A stretch of DNA of 64,000 nucleotides from Actinomycetota bacterium (GTDB lineage: Bacteria > Actinomycetota > Actinomycetes > Mycobacteriales > Mycobacteriaceae): assembly GCA_018268465.1 (NCBI GenBank), contig JAFDWN010000004.1, forward strand, positions 41,474 through 105,473, given 5' to 3'. Positions 31,666-40,661 of this stretch are shown here, piece after piece; positions within the stretch are counted from its first letter, which is position 1; each line of letters starts with the position of its first letter. The position numbers and the translations under genes were made by a program. Under the pieces are notes generated by a model, which saw only the letters and a list, made by a program, of their open reading frames with translations, ran no database searches and was not told the origin of the DNA.

Positions 31666-32682
31666 ATCGACACCTCTCGAACATCGCCGACACGGCGCCG
31701 CCACCTTGCCGGGCTGATCAAGGTCGCAGTCACCATCCTCGGAGCACTCGCGTTCCTGCTCGCCGCAGTCGGTCTCGGCGCACGCCATCTGCCCGTCGAC
31801 CGCCATCTCGTGGTGGTGGCAGCGGCCTTCGCGCCCTATCTGATGCTCGGCGCGCCGGTCGCCGCGGTGGCCTTCTGGCTCGCGAAGCGGCGGTGGCCCG
31901 CGGCCGCCGCGGTCCTGCTGACGGCAGCAGCCTTAGCGGTCGAGTCGCCGATGTTCGTGGCGCAGTCTCGACCGCAGGACACCCGATCCTTGCGGATTGT
32001 CACCGCGAATCTCTTTCTCGGCCAAGCTGATCCACAATCGATCGTCGAACTCGCCGAGCGGGACGCCGACGTGATTGCGTTTCAGGAACTCACCCCCGAG
32101 GCGGCGACGGCGCTGTCGGCCGCCGGGTTGGATCGCACATTCCCGTATCAGTTCCTCGACGCCCGCGCCTACGCGTCCGGAGTCGGAATGTGGAGCAGGT
32201 ACCCGATTTCGGGCTCCGACACCATTTCGGGGTTCGAACTGGCGATGATCAGTGCCCGGATCCGCGTCGACGGGATCCAGGCCGACCCGACGGTGATCGT
32301 GGCTCACGTATCCGGGCCGTGGCCACAGCCTGTCGACGACTGGCGACGGGATATGGAGCGCCTGCCCGCGACAATGCGTGCCGCCGCGGACGCAGCCGAC
32401 GGCGGATGCGTCGTTGTCGCAGGCGATTTCAACGCCACCCACGACATGCGGACCTTCCGCGAACTCCTTGTCGACGGCTTCCGGGATGGCGCCGAACAAG
32501 CCGGGGCGGGGATCACCCGAACGTATCCGGGCAATATGCCGGTGCCGCCACTGATCGCCATCGACCACGTCCTGACCCGACAGTGCACGGCGACGGCCGT
32601 CGAGACCGTACCCCTGCCCGGCTCCGACCATCGGGCGCTGGTGTCCACCATCGAGGTGCCTCGCCGACCCGCCCCAATCTGA
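31666..32682 (+). CDS. Membrane-anchored endonuclease/exonuclease/phosphatase-family protein, start codon unresolved
   Basis: Catalytic domain complete: ANLFLG, FQELT, GDFNATHD and a C-terminal GSDHRAL. In front are hydrophobic helices. The first ATG/GTG/TTG in frame is GTG 31810, but the frame upstream still encodes a clear transmembrane helix (LIKVAVTILGALAFLLAAVG) and is open back to the TAG at 31654-31656, with no ATG, GTG or TTG in that stretch. I extended the entry to 31666 (ATC), 6 bases after a -10-like TAGAGT. The true start could be a rare codon, or the upstream start may be lost and only a shortened form (290 residues) made. Confidence 0.7.
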   Translation: MDTSRTSPTRRRHLAGLIKVAVTILGALAFLLAAVGLGARHLPVDRHLVVVAAAFAPYLMLGAPVAAVAFWLAKRRWPAAAAVLLTAAALAVESPMFVAQSRPQDTRSLRIVTANLFLGQADPQSIVELAERDADVIAFQELTPEAATALSAAGLDRTFPYQFLDARAYASGVGMWSRYPISGSDTISGFELAMISARIRVDGIQADPTVIVAHVSGPWPQPVDDWRRDMERLPATMRAAADAADGGCVVVAGDFNATHDMRTFRELLVDGFRDGAEQAGAGITRTYPGNMPVPPLIAIDHVLTRQCTATAVETVPLPGSDHRALVSTIEVPRRPAPI

Positions 32683-32687
32683 GCCCG

Positions 32688-32702
32688 GTCGGCGAGGCCG
32701 AC
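32688..32702. terminator. Weak hairpin between convergent genes
   Basis: GTCGGC - GAG - GCCGAC, in the 28 bases between the EEP-family stop and the GH16 stop. Small stem, tentative. Confidence 0.3.
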
Positions 32703-32710
32703 AAGCCCGA

Positions 32711-33490
32711 TCAGATCGGGTACTCACGCACCCAGTCCACGATCTGCTGTCCACCCTGGCTGATGTCGCCGCCGAAATTGTCCAACTGGATCGCCAGGTG
32801 CATCGGCGTGGTCGGGATGTGGCGGTCGACTTCGAACCACTCGTTGCCGTCCACGTAACCGCGGATGCGATCCGGGGCCCATTCCACCGCCCACGCCCGC
32901 CACTGTGTCGCGTCGATCGTGATCTTTCGGTAGTCGTTCGGATCGGCCTTCAGCGCGGGGTCACCGGGCTTGAGGTGCAGGACCGAGGCGGTCACCACCT
33001 GCCGCGTGGGTTCGAGGATCTCCATGAAGTCGATCTCACCGTCGGCCGGCCAGTTCTCCGAATCCGGCCACAGGAGTACGACGGAGTGATAATTCTCCGA
33101 ACCCGGAGGTGACTTCATACACACCTCCCAGCGGCCGTAGAGCTGACCCGGCATCCAGGCCATACCTCCGGAATTGCCCTCACTGTCGCCGGTGATTGTC
33201 AGCAGTCCATCCGAGACGGACATCGCATCCGGTGTGCGCCGGCCGTTGCCGACATGTCCCACCGTGTCGTACACCTTCCAGCCGTTCAGCGACGACGGAG
33301 AATCGAAGTCGTCCGACCTGTTCGGCTCTCCCCAACCGAAGGTGCTTGCTGCCGTGGTTGTGCACTTGCCATCCACATCAACGGATTCCGCCGACGCTAC
33401 GGGTACCACGGTGGAAACCGGAAGCAGGAACACCAAGCCGAGACCGAGCGCAATGCGCCTCCGTCCACGGCGTGCGAACGCTCGAGGCAC
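32711..33490 (-). CDS. Secreted GH16 glycanase 1
   Basis: 259 residues. Basic N-terminus and hydrophobic core ending near VASA (residues 31-34) indicate Sec export. Catalytic GEIDFME (E152, D154, E157), aromatic GRWEVCMKSP and C-terminal DNFGGDISQGGQQIVDWVRE. GH16 enzymes cleave or transglycosylate beta-1,3/1,4-glucans or galactans. The GTG at 33488-33490 has AAGGAG upstream. A close paralog lies at 56577-57329. Similar to M. tuberculosis Rv0315-type proteins. It may trim the polysaccharide of this locus. Confidence 0.9.
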   Translation of the reverse strand: MPRAFARRGRRRIALGLGLVFLLPVSTVVPVASAESVDVDGKCTTTAASTFGWGEPNRSDDFDSPSSLNGWKVYDTVGHVGNGRRTPDAMSVSDGLLTITGDSEGNSGGMAWMPGQLYGRWEVCMKSPPGSENYHSVVLLWPDSENWPADGEIDFMEILEPTRQVVTASVLHLKPGDPALKADPNDYRKITIDATQWRAWAVEWAPDRIRGYVDGNEWFEVDRHIPTTPMHLAIQLDNFGGDISQGGQQIVDWVREYPI

Positions 33491-33975
33491 AGCCGAATTC
33501 TCCTTTTCAACACTCCAACTCCGGACAGGAACTCGGCACATTTCTCCAGCGGCTGCGCCGATGCAGTCATCCCCCGGCCTACGCCTCGATTTCGCGTCCG
33601 CCGGACCGCGACGCAGTGGCATCACCGGGCAACACGTCCCAGACTAGGTGACGAAGACGCGCGGTGACATGCCGCAATCGCATGGCGACTGCCCTGGCGA
33701 AACAGCGCTTCGGTGCCCGAATCCCGTTGTCGCGTGCGTGAATAATGCGTGTGTCGTACAGTCGACCGGTAGTCCGGTCCACCGGGGGAATGGACTCGCG
33801 GTTCGGGGGAATTTGATGGAATTCGATCATTGGTCGGCTATCTGGGAAATACGACCGCCGCGACAGTCTGAGCAAACAACTTAGTAAACCGCGCAGCGCC
33901 TGCGCCCTGTCGGGAAAGCCGACTCACTCGCAGTGATCTTTATCACTCGCGCAATCGAGAGGGAACGCGAATCCA
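33491..33975. other. Divergent intergenic region without a supported gene
   Basis: 485 bases between GH16-1 (minus) and the aldo-keto reductase (plus), more AT-rich near 33790-33890. Probably holds the promoters of both. I see no clear -35/-10 pair and no coding frame with good bias. Confidence 0.6.
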
Positions 33976-35004
33976 ATGAACGAGTTTCGACACGGCGGCG
34001 CGGGACCGCAGCAAGCCACCGGCGACGACAAACCCGACAGCATGCGCACCCTCGGGTTCGGCTGCGCCAGCCTTTTCGGCCTGCCGTCGAAGCGCGATCG
34101 CCGTGCCGTCCTGGAGGCAGCCTACGGCTGCGGCATCCGGCACTTCGACGTGGCGCCGATGTACGGCCTCGGCCTGGCGGAGCGGGAACTCGCCGAATTC
34201 ATCGGAACCCGAACGGATGTCATCGTCGCGACCAAGTTCGGAATCCGCCCAACGAGGGCCGGCCGGGCGGCGGGTCGCATCCAACCTCCCGTCCGCCATC
34301 TGATGCGGTCCTTCCCCGCCGTCAAGTCCACGGTGAAACGCTCGGGCAGTAAGCGGGACGCCGGCCTGGTCGGCCGCATCCTGTACTCCGACCACGACTA
34401 CTCGGTGGCCAACGCCCGCCGCGCCCTGGTCGCCAGCCTGCGCACGCTGGGTGTGGGGCGTATCAACTATTTCCTGCTCCACGAGCCGGCCCGAATGCTT
34501 CAGGCAAACTACCCCGAGCTTGTCGAATTTCTCGACAGCGAAGTGCGGCGGGGCACGATCGAGCATTGGGGACCGGCCGGAGAATTGGCCGACGCCGATG
34601 ACAATCTGTCCGGCCTCATCAGTCGCGCACCGGCCCTGCAGATTCCGTATGACCTGATAAACGGTCATGCCGGTCCGCACGGCGGCCCGGAACGGCCCAC
34701 CATCGTCTTCGGTTTCATCTCCGCAACGCTGCCTCGGGTGGCGGCGGCATTGGCGACGGACCCGCAGTTTCGGCAACAATGCGGTGAATTGCTGGATGTC
34801 GACCTACGCGACCAACGGGCGCTGGTTCACCTGCTCGTGCGTAACGCGGTGACGCACAACAGGTTCGGAACGGTGCTGCTATCGTCGACGGACAGGAATC
34901 ACTTGCAGGCGATATGCGCTGCGGCGTGTGTCCCACTCCCCAATGAGGCGGAAGTTGCCAGAATGATCCGGCAGAAATGCCTCGATACGCGGGTTGAACG
35001 ATGA
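33976..35004 (+). CDS. Aldo-keto reductase-like protein
   Basis: 342 residues, NAD(P)H-dependent carbonyl reduction expected. The AKR tetrad is readable: D58 (FDVAPMYG), Y63, K87 (VATKFG) and His in YFLLHEP. A stretch of about 50 residues rich in Arg/Lys separates the Lys and His blocks (RPTRAGRAAGRIQPP onward). The usual C-terminal cofactor motif is weak. It overlaps the GMC gene as ATGA, so the two likely act on the same sugar or aglycone. Confidence 0.8.
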   Translation: MNEFRHGGAGPQQATGDDKPDSMRTLGFGCASLFGLPSKRDRRAVLEAAYGCGIRHFDVAPMYGLGLAERELAEFIGTRTDVIVATKFGIRPTRAGRAAGRIQPPVRHLMRSFPAVKSTVKRSGSKRDAGLVGRILYSDHDYSVANARRALVASLRTLGVGRINYFLLHEPARMLQANYPELVEFLDSEVRRGTIEHWGPAGELADADDNLSGLISRAPALQIPYDLINGHAGPHGGPERPTIVFGFISATLPRVAAALATDPQFRQQCGELLDVDLRDQRALVHLLVRNAVTHNRFGTVLLSSTDRNHLQAICAAACVPLPNEAEVARMIRQKCLDTRVER

Positions 35005-36704
35005 TTACTTCCGGGAATGACATCGCGCACGGGGCGCGCCTGCGCACACGACTCGTCGTGATCGGCGCCGGGCCGGCCGGAATCGTGTCCGCCCTCGAGG
35101 CGAGTCGCCGCGGCGTGGACGTGATCCTGATCGAAACGGGCAACCGTAAACCGCGGTCCGACTACCAGCAGCTCTCCGTTGCCCACCGGCAGCAGCCCGA
35201 CGTGCACGCCCCGGTCGAGCTGACGGTCAGCCGCCAGATCGGCGGTACGTCGGCGATCTGGGGCGGGCGGTGCGTGCCCTACGACCGCGTCGACTTCGTC
35301 GAGCGGGACATCGCACCGGACTCGGCGTGGCCCGTGTCGTATCAAGACGTCGCGATGTACTTCGGCAGAGCCTGCGAGTGGATGTTGTGCGGGCGTCCGG
35401 TTTTCGACGTCCATGAGCTCGACCATCTGCCGGCGAGCATGATCCCCGGCGCCGAGGATGGTGCGGTCTCGACGTCGGCGCTCGAACGATGGTCTTTGCC
35501 AACTGATTTCGGCCGCGTGTACTACGACGAACTCCTCGAGTCGGCCAGTTTGCGGGTCATCACCGACTCCACCTGCGTACGGATCAATCTCGATGAGGAC
35601 CATGCGGCGGCGGCCGACGTCGAGTGCCGCACGCTCTCGGGCCGGACGTTCTCCGTCGCGGCCGACGATGTCGTGATCGCGACCGGCGGCCTGGAGGCCA
35701 CCAGGTTGCTGATGTGCTCGCCAGGACGCGGCGGACGCAGCGTCGGCGACCACTCCGGCCATCTCGGCCGGTGGTATATGGCGCACCTGGAAGGTGTCAT
35801 CGCCGATCTCGTGCTCACCACTCCCGCTTCCCAGACCGTCTACCAGTACGAGCGCGATGTCGACGGGTCCTATGTCAGGCGGCGGTTCACGTTCGCCGAT
35901 GACTACCAGATCGAACACAATCTGCCCAACATCGCGGGCTGGATCGCCAATCCCGAACTTGCCGACGCGTCACACCGGGACCCGCAACTCTCGCTGACGT
36001 ATCTCGCGCTCATCTCTCCGCTCGGGCGGCTGTTGGCGCCTCCCGCGCAACGCCTTTCCCTGACCGGCACAAAGGTTCCCGGCACGCCGTACGGGATGAC
36101 GCACAAGTCGCCCGTGTGGGCGCACCTGCGCAACCTGCTACGCCATCCCGTCGAGACGATCCGGTTTGCCTTCGACTTCGGCGTCAAACGGGTGTTCGCG
36201 AAGGGGCGTAAACCGCCGGGATTCTTCGTGTCCAATCCGGACAATCGTTATCCCTTCCAGTACCACGCCGAGCATCTTCCGCACTACGACAGCCGGGTGA
36301 CGCTCACCGAGGACACCGACGACGTCGGCATGCCCAAGCTGGACATCGACATCCTGTTCACCGACGAGGACATCGAGGGAGTCATCGCGGCGCACCGGCA
36401 CTGGGATCAGTACCTGCGTGCCAGCGGGGTGGGCCGCCTCGAGTACCTGTCCGGCGACCTGACCACCGCGGTCCGCGAGCGCACGGGCGGTGGGTTCCAC
36501 CAGGTGGGCACGACCCGGATGTCGAAGGCGCCCGAGGACGGGGTGGTCAACGAAAACCTCTCCGTTCACGGGGTTCCCAACCTGCATGTGGTCAGCAGCT
36601 CCGCCTTCGTCACCTCCGGCCAGGCGAATTCGACGTTCATGGTCGTCGTCTTCGCCGTCAGACTCATCGACCGACTGTACGGACCGCCGAATGGCGCGGA
36701 CTGA
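35001..36704 (+). CDS. GMC-family FAD oxidoreductase
   Basis: 567 residues. FAD-binding GAGPAG (22-27) with E at the end of strand 2 (LIETGNRKP), IGGTSAIWGGRC as GMC signature region, and C-terminal FHQVGTTRMS plus SSAFVTSGQANSTFM containing the catalytic His/Asn region. Oxidises an alcohol group, possibly of a sugar. Translationally coupled to the aldo-keto reductase; an oxidation/reduction pair could epimerise a sugar carbon (inference). Confidence 0.88.
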   Translation: MITSGNDIAHGARLRTRLVVIGAGPAGIVSALEASRRGVDVILIETGNRKPRSDYQQLSVAHRQQPDVHAPVELTVSRQIGGTSAIWGGRCVPYDRVDFVERDIAPDSAWPVSYQDVAMYFGRACEWMLCGRPVFDVHELDHLPASMIPGAEDGAVSTSALERWSLPTDFGRVYYDELLESASLRVITDSTCVRINLDEDHAAAADVECRTLSGRTFSVAADDVVIATGGLEATRLLMCSPGRGGRSVGDHSGHLGRWYMAHLEGVIADLVLTTPASQTVYQYERDVDGSYVRRRFTFADDYQIEHNLPNIAGWIANPELADASHRDPQLSLTYLALISPLGRLLAPPAQRLSLTGTKVPGTPYGMTHKSPVWAHLRNLLRHPVETIRFAFDFGVKRVFAKGRKPPGFFVSNPDNRYPFQYHAEHLPHYDSRVTLTEDTDDVGMPKLDIDILFTDEDIEGVIAAHRHWDQYLRASGVGRLEYLSGDLTTAVRERTGGGFHQVGTTRMSKAPEDGVVNENLSVHGVPNLHVVSSSAFVTSGQANSTFMVVVFAVRLIDRLYGPPNGAD

Positions 36705-36755
36705 GCGACGTCCCGCCCTACGGCGACATCGGATGCAACCGGACTTGGGGGATTC

Positions 36756-37997
36756 GTGCAATTGATCGAGCGCGGCGCATTGCGAGCGCCGGCACGGGTG
36801 TTCGACATCGACGTGGCGCACCGCTACGGCGGTCACGACACCGTGGACACCACGCGGTTCAACACGGCATGGTGCTTGGTCCGCCGACATGGCGTGGCCG
36901 AGGCGGTCCGGTTCCTCGATATCGAGAGCGAGGGGGAGATCGGCCTGGCGGCGCTCCGCGACGTGCTCGACGATTCGGTGAAACCGCTGACGACCCTGCC
37001 CGTCGCGGCTGTCGATGGGCCCACGCTCACCGTGGTGATCTGCACCCGCGATCGCCGGGAGGGCCTGCTGCAGACGCTTCGCAGCCTCGCGGGCCAGTCG
37101 GATCGCGCCTTCGACGTTCTGGTGGTCGACAATTCACACGACGGCGCCGTAGCACACGCCGGGCTGGACATCGAAGGCCTGATCGTCCGGTGCTGCCATG
37201 AGCCGATGCCGGGGCTGTCCCGGGCGCGTAACCGCGGCCTGGCCGAAGTCACCAGCGACATCATCGCCTGGATCGACGACGACGAGGTCGCCGACCCCGA
37301 CTGGATCGCCTGGCTCAAGCGCGGATTCGCCACCCCGGGCGCGCCCGATGCGGTGGCCGGTGTGATGTTGCCGGCAGAGCTGGAGACCCCCGCACAGGTG
37401 AACTTCGAGCGTTACGGCGGATTCAACAAGGGCCGCGGGATGACACCCGAACGGCTGCGCGCCGGCACACCCTCGGTACCCGACCCGCTGTACCCGCTGC
37501 CGGGATTCGGCGCCGGCGGCAATATGGCGTTCAGAACCGCCGCCCTGCGCGCTGTCGGAGGCTTCGACAACCGCCTCGGCGCGGGCACCCTGACCCACGG
37601 CGGCGAGGAAACGCGCGCACTCGCACTCATCCTCGAATCGGGTGCCACCGTGCTGCATTGGCCGCCGGCTGTCACCTGGCACTATCACCGCCGCAGCGAC
37701 GAAGCGCTCGAGAAGCAGTTCTTCGGCTACTCCGCGGGCCTGACCGCGTTCTACATGAGCATGCTGATGTCGTCGCCCGCCTACGCCTGGCGGATCGTGC
37801 GGTTCATCCCCCCCGGTGTGCGCAGGGTGCTGGCCAACCGCGGGTCCGGTGCGCCGGACGGACCTCCCCCGGGCTTTCCCGACCACCTCTTGCAGGCGGG
37901 ACGGCGGGGGTTGCTCAGAGGTGCGTGGTTGTACGTCGGCGAAGTGCGGCGGCAACGCCGTGCCGTGCCGGCGCGGGCGGAGGTGGTCAGTGCCTGA
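36756..37997 (+). CDS. GT2-family glycosyltransferase
   Basis: 413 residues, GTG start at 36756. About 85 residues of unknown N-terminal region (VFDIDVAHRYGG...), then a GT-A domain: VVICTRDRREGLLQTLRSLA, metal site IDDDEVAD, and GFGAGGNMAFRTAALRAVGGFD. C-terminal ~80 residues with hydrophobic helices. The same acceptor-side style (large N-terminal module, CTRDR) occurs in the 50773-52464 gene. Transfers an unknown sugar at the cytoplasmic membrane face. Confidence 0.9.
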   Translation: MQLIERGALRAPARVFDIDVAHRYGGHDTVDTTRFNTAWCLVRRHGVAEAVRFLDIESEGEIGLAALRDVLDDSVKPLTTLPVAAVDGPTLTVVICTRDRREGLLQTLRSLAGQSDRAFDVLVVDNSHDGAVAHAGLDIEGLIVRCCHEPMPGLSRARNRGLAEVTSDIIAWIDDDEVADPDWIAWLKRGFATPGAPDAVAGVMLPAELETPAQVNFERYGGFNKGRGMTPERLRAGTPSVPDPLYPLPGFGAGGNMAFRTAALRAVGGFDNRLGAGTLTHGGEETRALALILESGATVLHWPPAVTWHYHRRSDEALEKQFFGYSAGLTAFYMSMLMSSPAYAWRIVRFIPPGVRRVLANRGSGAPDGPPPGFPDHLLQAGRRGLLRGAWLYVGEVRRQRRAVPARAEVVSA

Positions 37998-38042
37998 CGT
38001 CGTGCGGACCGACGCGGTGTGCCGCCTGCCGCACGGTGACCA

Positions 38043-39284
38043 GTGCCGCTGATCAAGCTCGGGCTGACCGTTGCGCTGTCAGCATCGCTGTTGTCCGTCG
38101 TCACCACCGCACCGGCGAATGCCGCGGTACCACCGCCGGTGTGCGTCGCGCACGACGCCCCCCCGCCGTGGCCGATGGCGGCCACGGTGTCGGCGGAGAC
38201 CGAGTCGACGACCATCCCCGGCGGCATCACCGTCGCCTCGACACCGTCGGACAAGCTCTCGGCCATCGGCGGCCGCAATCTCGTACCCGACGTCGCGGCC
38301 GCGGGCAATTACCTGTTCAACTGGAAGTACCCGCCGTACGGAACTGCGCCGACGACATACCCCAATCCGCGTGGCTGGGCCGTCCAATTCGCCGTCAAAG
38401 GCACGCAGAACATCGAATTCGAGGTCTACGCCCGACAGAAGGCCGCCTGGACCATGTCGGTGGACGGCCGGCCGACCTCCGCCGTGCCCGACACCGAACC
38501 CGCGATCACCGACGGTCGGTATCTGATCCGTTACCCGTTGCCCGACACCGGCGAGCACCGGATCCGCTTCTCGATGAACAACCTGTCGCTGGGCAGAGTG
38601 TTCGCCGACCCGGCGGCCGAGGCCGAGGTCTGGCCGGTCGGCGGCCCGCGGGTGTTCTTTCTCGGGGATTCCCTCACCCAGGGCGGAGCTCAGTCCACCG
38701 GCGGTGAAATCGGTTCGTGGATATGGGCTTTTGCACAGATGTGCGGATTCGACGATGCCTGGAACGGCGGTATCGGCGGCACCGGCTCGATAGCGACCGG
38801 CAGGGACGGACTGTGGGCCGACTACGGGACCCGCGCCGCCACCGACGTCGCTCCCGCCGCCCCGGACCTGGTGTTCATCACGTCGTACTACGGCGATCGG
38901 ACGCACCCGCCGGGTGAGATCGCCGCGGCGTTCACCCGGACCATCGAAACGATCCGGGCGTTGCCGTCCCAGCCGGCGATAGTCGTCACGGGGACCTACG
39001 ATCCCGACGGACGAAACGGCTCTCCGTACACCCAGATCGACGGCGCGCTGGCCGCGGCCTGCGCATCGCTGGGTGTGCCGTACATCGAACCGCGTACCGG
39101 GCTGGTCTACGACGCCGCGGGGGCACCACTGGCGCCTGCCGGTGCCGCAGGACCGTGGATCACTCCCGATAACAAGGGCACCCTCATCGGGCCCGACGGA
39201 GTCCATCAGTCCGACGCCGGCCAGGCCTACACGGCCCAGCGCATGTACGACGCCTACCGGGCGCTATCCGCGGGCGGCGTGTGA
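38043..39284 (+). CDS. Secreted SGNH/GDSL hydrolase
   Basis: 413 residues. Signal peptide with cleavage near ANA (25-27). An N-terminal beta-rich module (about 45-195) precedes an SGNH domain: FLGDSLTQGG (Ser ~209), GGIGGTGS, and DGVHQSDAG with the catalytic Asp/His. Likely an esterase removing acyl groups from an exported glycan. GTG start; the 45-base gap to the glycosyltransferase suggests one operon. Confidence 0.87.
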   Translation: MPLIKLGLTVALSASLLSVVTTAPANAAVPPPVCVAHDAPPPWPMAATVSAETESTTIPGGITVASTPSDKLSAIGGRNLVPDVAAAGNYLFNWKYPPYGTAPTTYPNPRGWAVQFAVKGTQNIEFEVYARQKAAWTMSVDGRPTSAVPDTEPAITDGRYLIRYPLPDTGEHRIRFSMNNLSLGRVFADPAAEAEVWPVGGPRVFFLGDSLTQGGAQSTGGEIGSWIWAFAQMCGFDDAWNGGIGGTGSIATGRDGLWADYGTRAATDVAPAAPDLVFITSYYGDRTHPPGEIAAAFTRTIETIRALPSQPAIVVTGTYDPDGRNGSPYTQIDGALAAACASLGVPYIEPRTGLVYDAAGAPLAPAGAAGPWITPDNKGTLIGPDGVHQSDAGQAYTAQRMYDAYRALSAGGV

Positions 39285-39305
39285 CGATTCCGGGCCGCCG
39301 GAGCG

Positions 39306-39327
39306 GGGCGCCGGCGAACCGGCGCCC
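39306..39327. terminator. Convergent terminator between SGNH hydrolase and ugd
   Basis: GGGCGCCGG - CGAA - CCGGCGCCC, perfect 9-bp stem with tetraloop, between two convergent stops. Confidence 0.65.
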
Positions 39328-39338
39328 GCCGCCACAGA

Positions 39339-40661
39339 TCAGACCGTGACCGCGCCGCGCCCGAGCGCGTACACCTGCCACCCCGCGTTGGTCCAGAATT
39401 CGGAATCCACCGCATTTCTCGTGTCGAGCAGCCGGGGGGTCCGCACCACCGACCGGAACGCGACAGGATCAATCGCGCGGTAGTCCTCCCATTCCGTCGC
39501 GAGCACGATCAGATCCGCGTTCGCGCAGGCAGCCGTGACGGTCTCGCAATAGGTCAGCGTCGGGAACTGCGCCCGTGCGTTCGGGACCGCCTTGGGATCG
39601 TGCACGCGAACCGACGCGCCCTTGAGATGAATCGCCGCTGCGACATTCAGTGCGGGAGAGTCGCGCACGTCATCGCTGTTCGGTTTGAACGCCGCGCCGA
39701 GCACCGCGACGTTGACGCCGAGGAAGCTCCCGCCGACCAGACGCGCGGCCACCGTCACCGCTTTCTCGCGCCGCCGCATGTTGATCTTGTCGACTTCCCG
39801 CAGGAAGCTCACCGCGTCAGACGCTCCGAGTTCGCCGGCCCTCGCTCCGAACGCCCGGATGTCCTTAGGCAGGCATCCACCGCCGAAACCCAGTCCCGCG
39901 TTGAGAAATCGGCGCCCGATGCGATCGTCGTAGCCCAACGCACGGCTGAGCGTGACGACATCGGCGTCGGCGATCTCACAGATCTCCGCCATCGCGTTGA
40001 TGAACGAGATCTTGGTCGCCAGAAAAGAATTCGCTGCTACCTTCACCATCTCCGAGGTCGGCAGGTTGGTGGTGAGGTAGGGCACGCCGCCGTCGATCAA
40101 GCTCGAGTACACATCCAGGAGAAGCTTCTCGCCGTACTCGGACTCCACGCCGAAGATCAGCCGGTCCGGCCGCAGCGTGTCCTCGATCGCCGTTCCCTCC
40201 CTGAGAAACTCAGGATTCCAGGCAACCTCCAGCTGGCTGGACGCCGGCCCGGAACTCACGGCGGACTGCAGGCGCTGGGCCGTGCCGACGGGCACCGTCG
40301 ATTTTCCGACCACCAGGCCGTCGCAGTTCGCATGATCCAGCACGAGCTGGAATGCCGAGTTCACGTACTTCAGGTCCGCTGCTTCGGATCCCGGTTGCTG
40401 CGGCGTGCCCACACAGATGAAGTGGACGGCGGCATCCGCGATGGCCTCTTCGGCGTAGTTGGTGAACTTAAGACGCCCGGTGGCCAGCACCGAGGTGAGC
40501 AGATCTTCCAGGCCCGGCTCGTAGAACGGCGCGGTACCGTTCGACAATGCCTCGATGCGGGCCGGGTTCGTGTCGAAAGCCACGACGTCGTGCCCGATCT
40601 TGGCCATGCACGCGGCGTGCACCGCGCCCAGGTAACCCGTCCCGATGACACTGATCTTCAC
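39339..40661 (-). CDS. ugd: UDP-glucose 6-dehydrogenase
   Basis: 440 residues. Oxidises UDP-glucose to UDP-glucuronate with NAD. Rossmann GTGYLGA (7-13), VGTPQQPG, KSTVPVGT, NPEFLREG, the catalytic Cys in GFGGGCLPKD, and LGAAFKPNSDDVRDSPA. Closely similar to mycobacterial UdgA (Rv0322). Indicates uronic acid in the locus product. ATG with GGAACTCGTGAAG upstream. On the opposite strand to its neighbours. Confidence 0.95.
   Translation of the reverse strand: MKISVIGTGYLGAVHAACMAKIGHDVVAFDTNPARIEALSNGTAPFYEPGLEDLLTSVLATGRLKFTNYAEEAIADAAVHFICVGTPQQPGSEAADLKYVNSAFQLVLDHANCDGLVVGKSTVPVGTAQRLQSAVSSGPASSQLEVAWNPEFLREGTAIEDTLRPDRLIFGVESEYGEKLLLDVYSSLIDGGVPYLTTNLPTSEMVKVAANSFLATKISFINAMAEICEIADADVVTLSRALGYDDRIGRRFLNAGLGFGGGCLPKDIRAFGARAGELGASDAVSFLREVDKINMRRREKAVTVAARLVGGSFLGVNVAVLGAAFKPNSDDVRDSPALNVAAAIHLKGASVRVHDPKAVPNARAQFPTLTYCETVTAACANADLIVLATEWEDYRAIDPVAFRSVVRTPRLLDTRNAVDSEFWTNAGWQVYALGRGAVTV

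Noticed and set aside
33648..33884. 78-codon plus-strand frame in the gap before the aldo-keto reductase
   Set aside because: No codon-position bias, no ribosome site and no recognisable motif.
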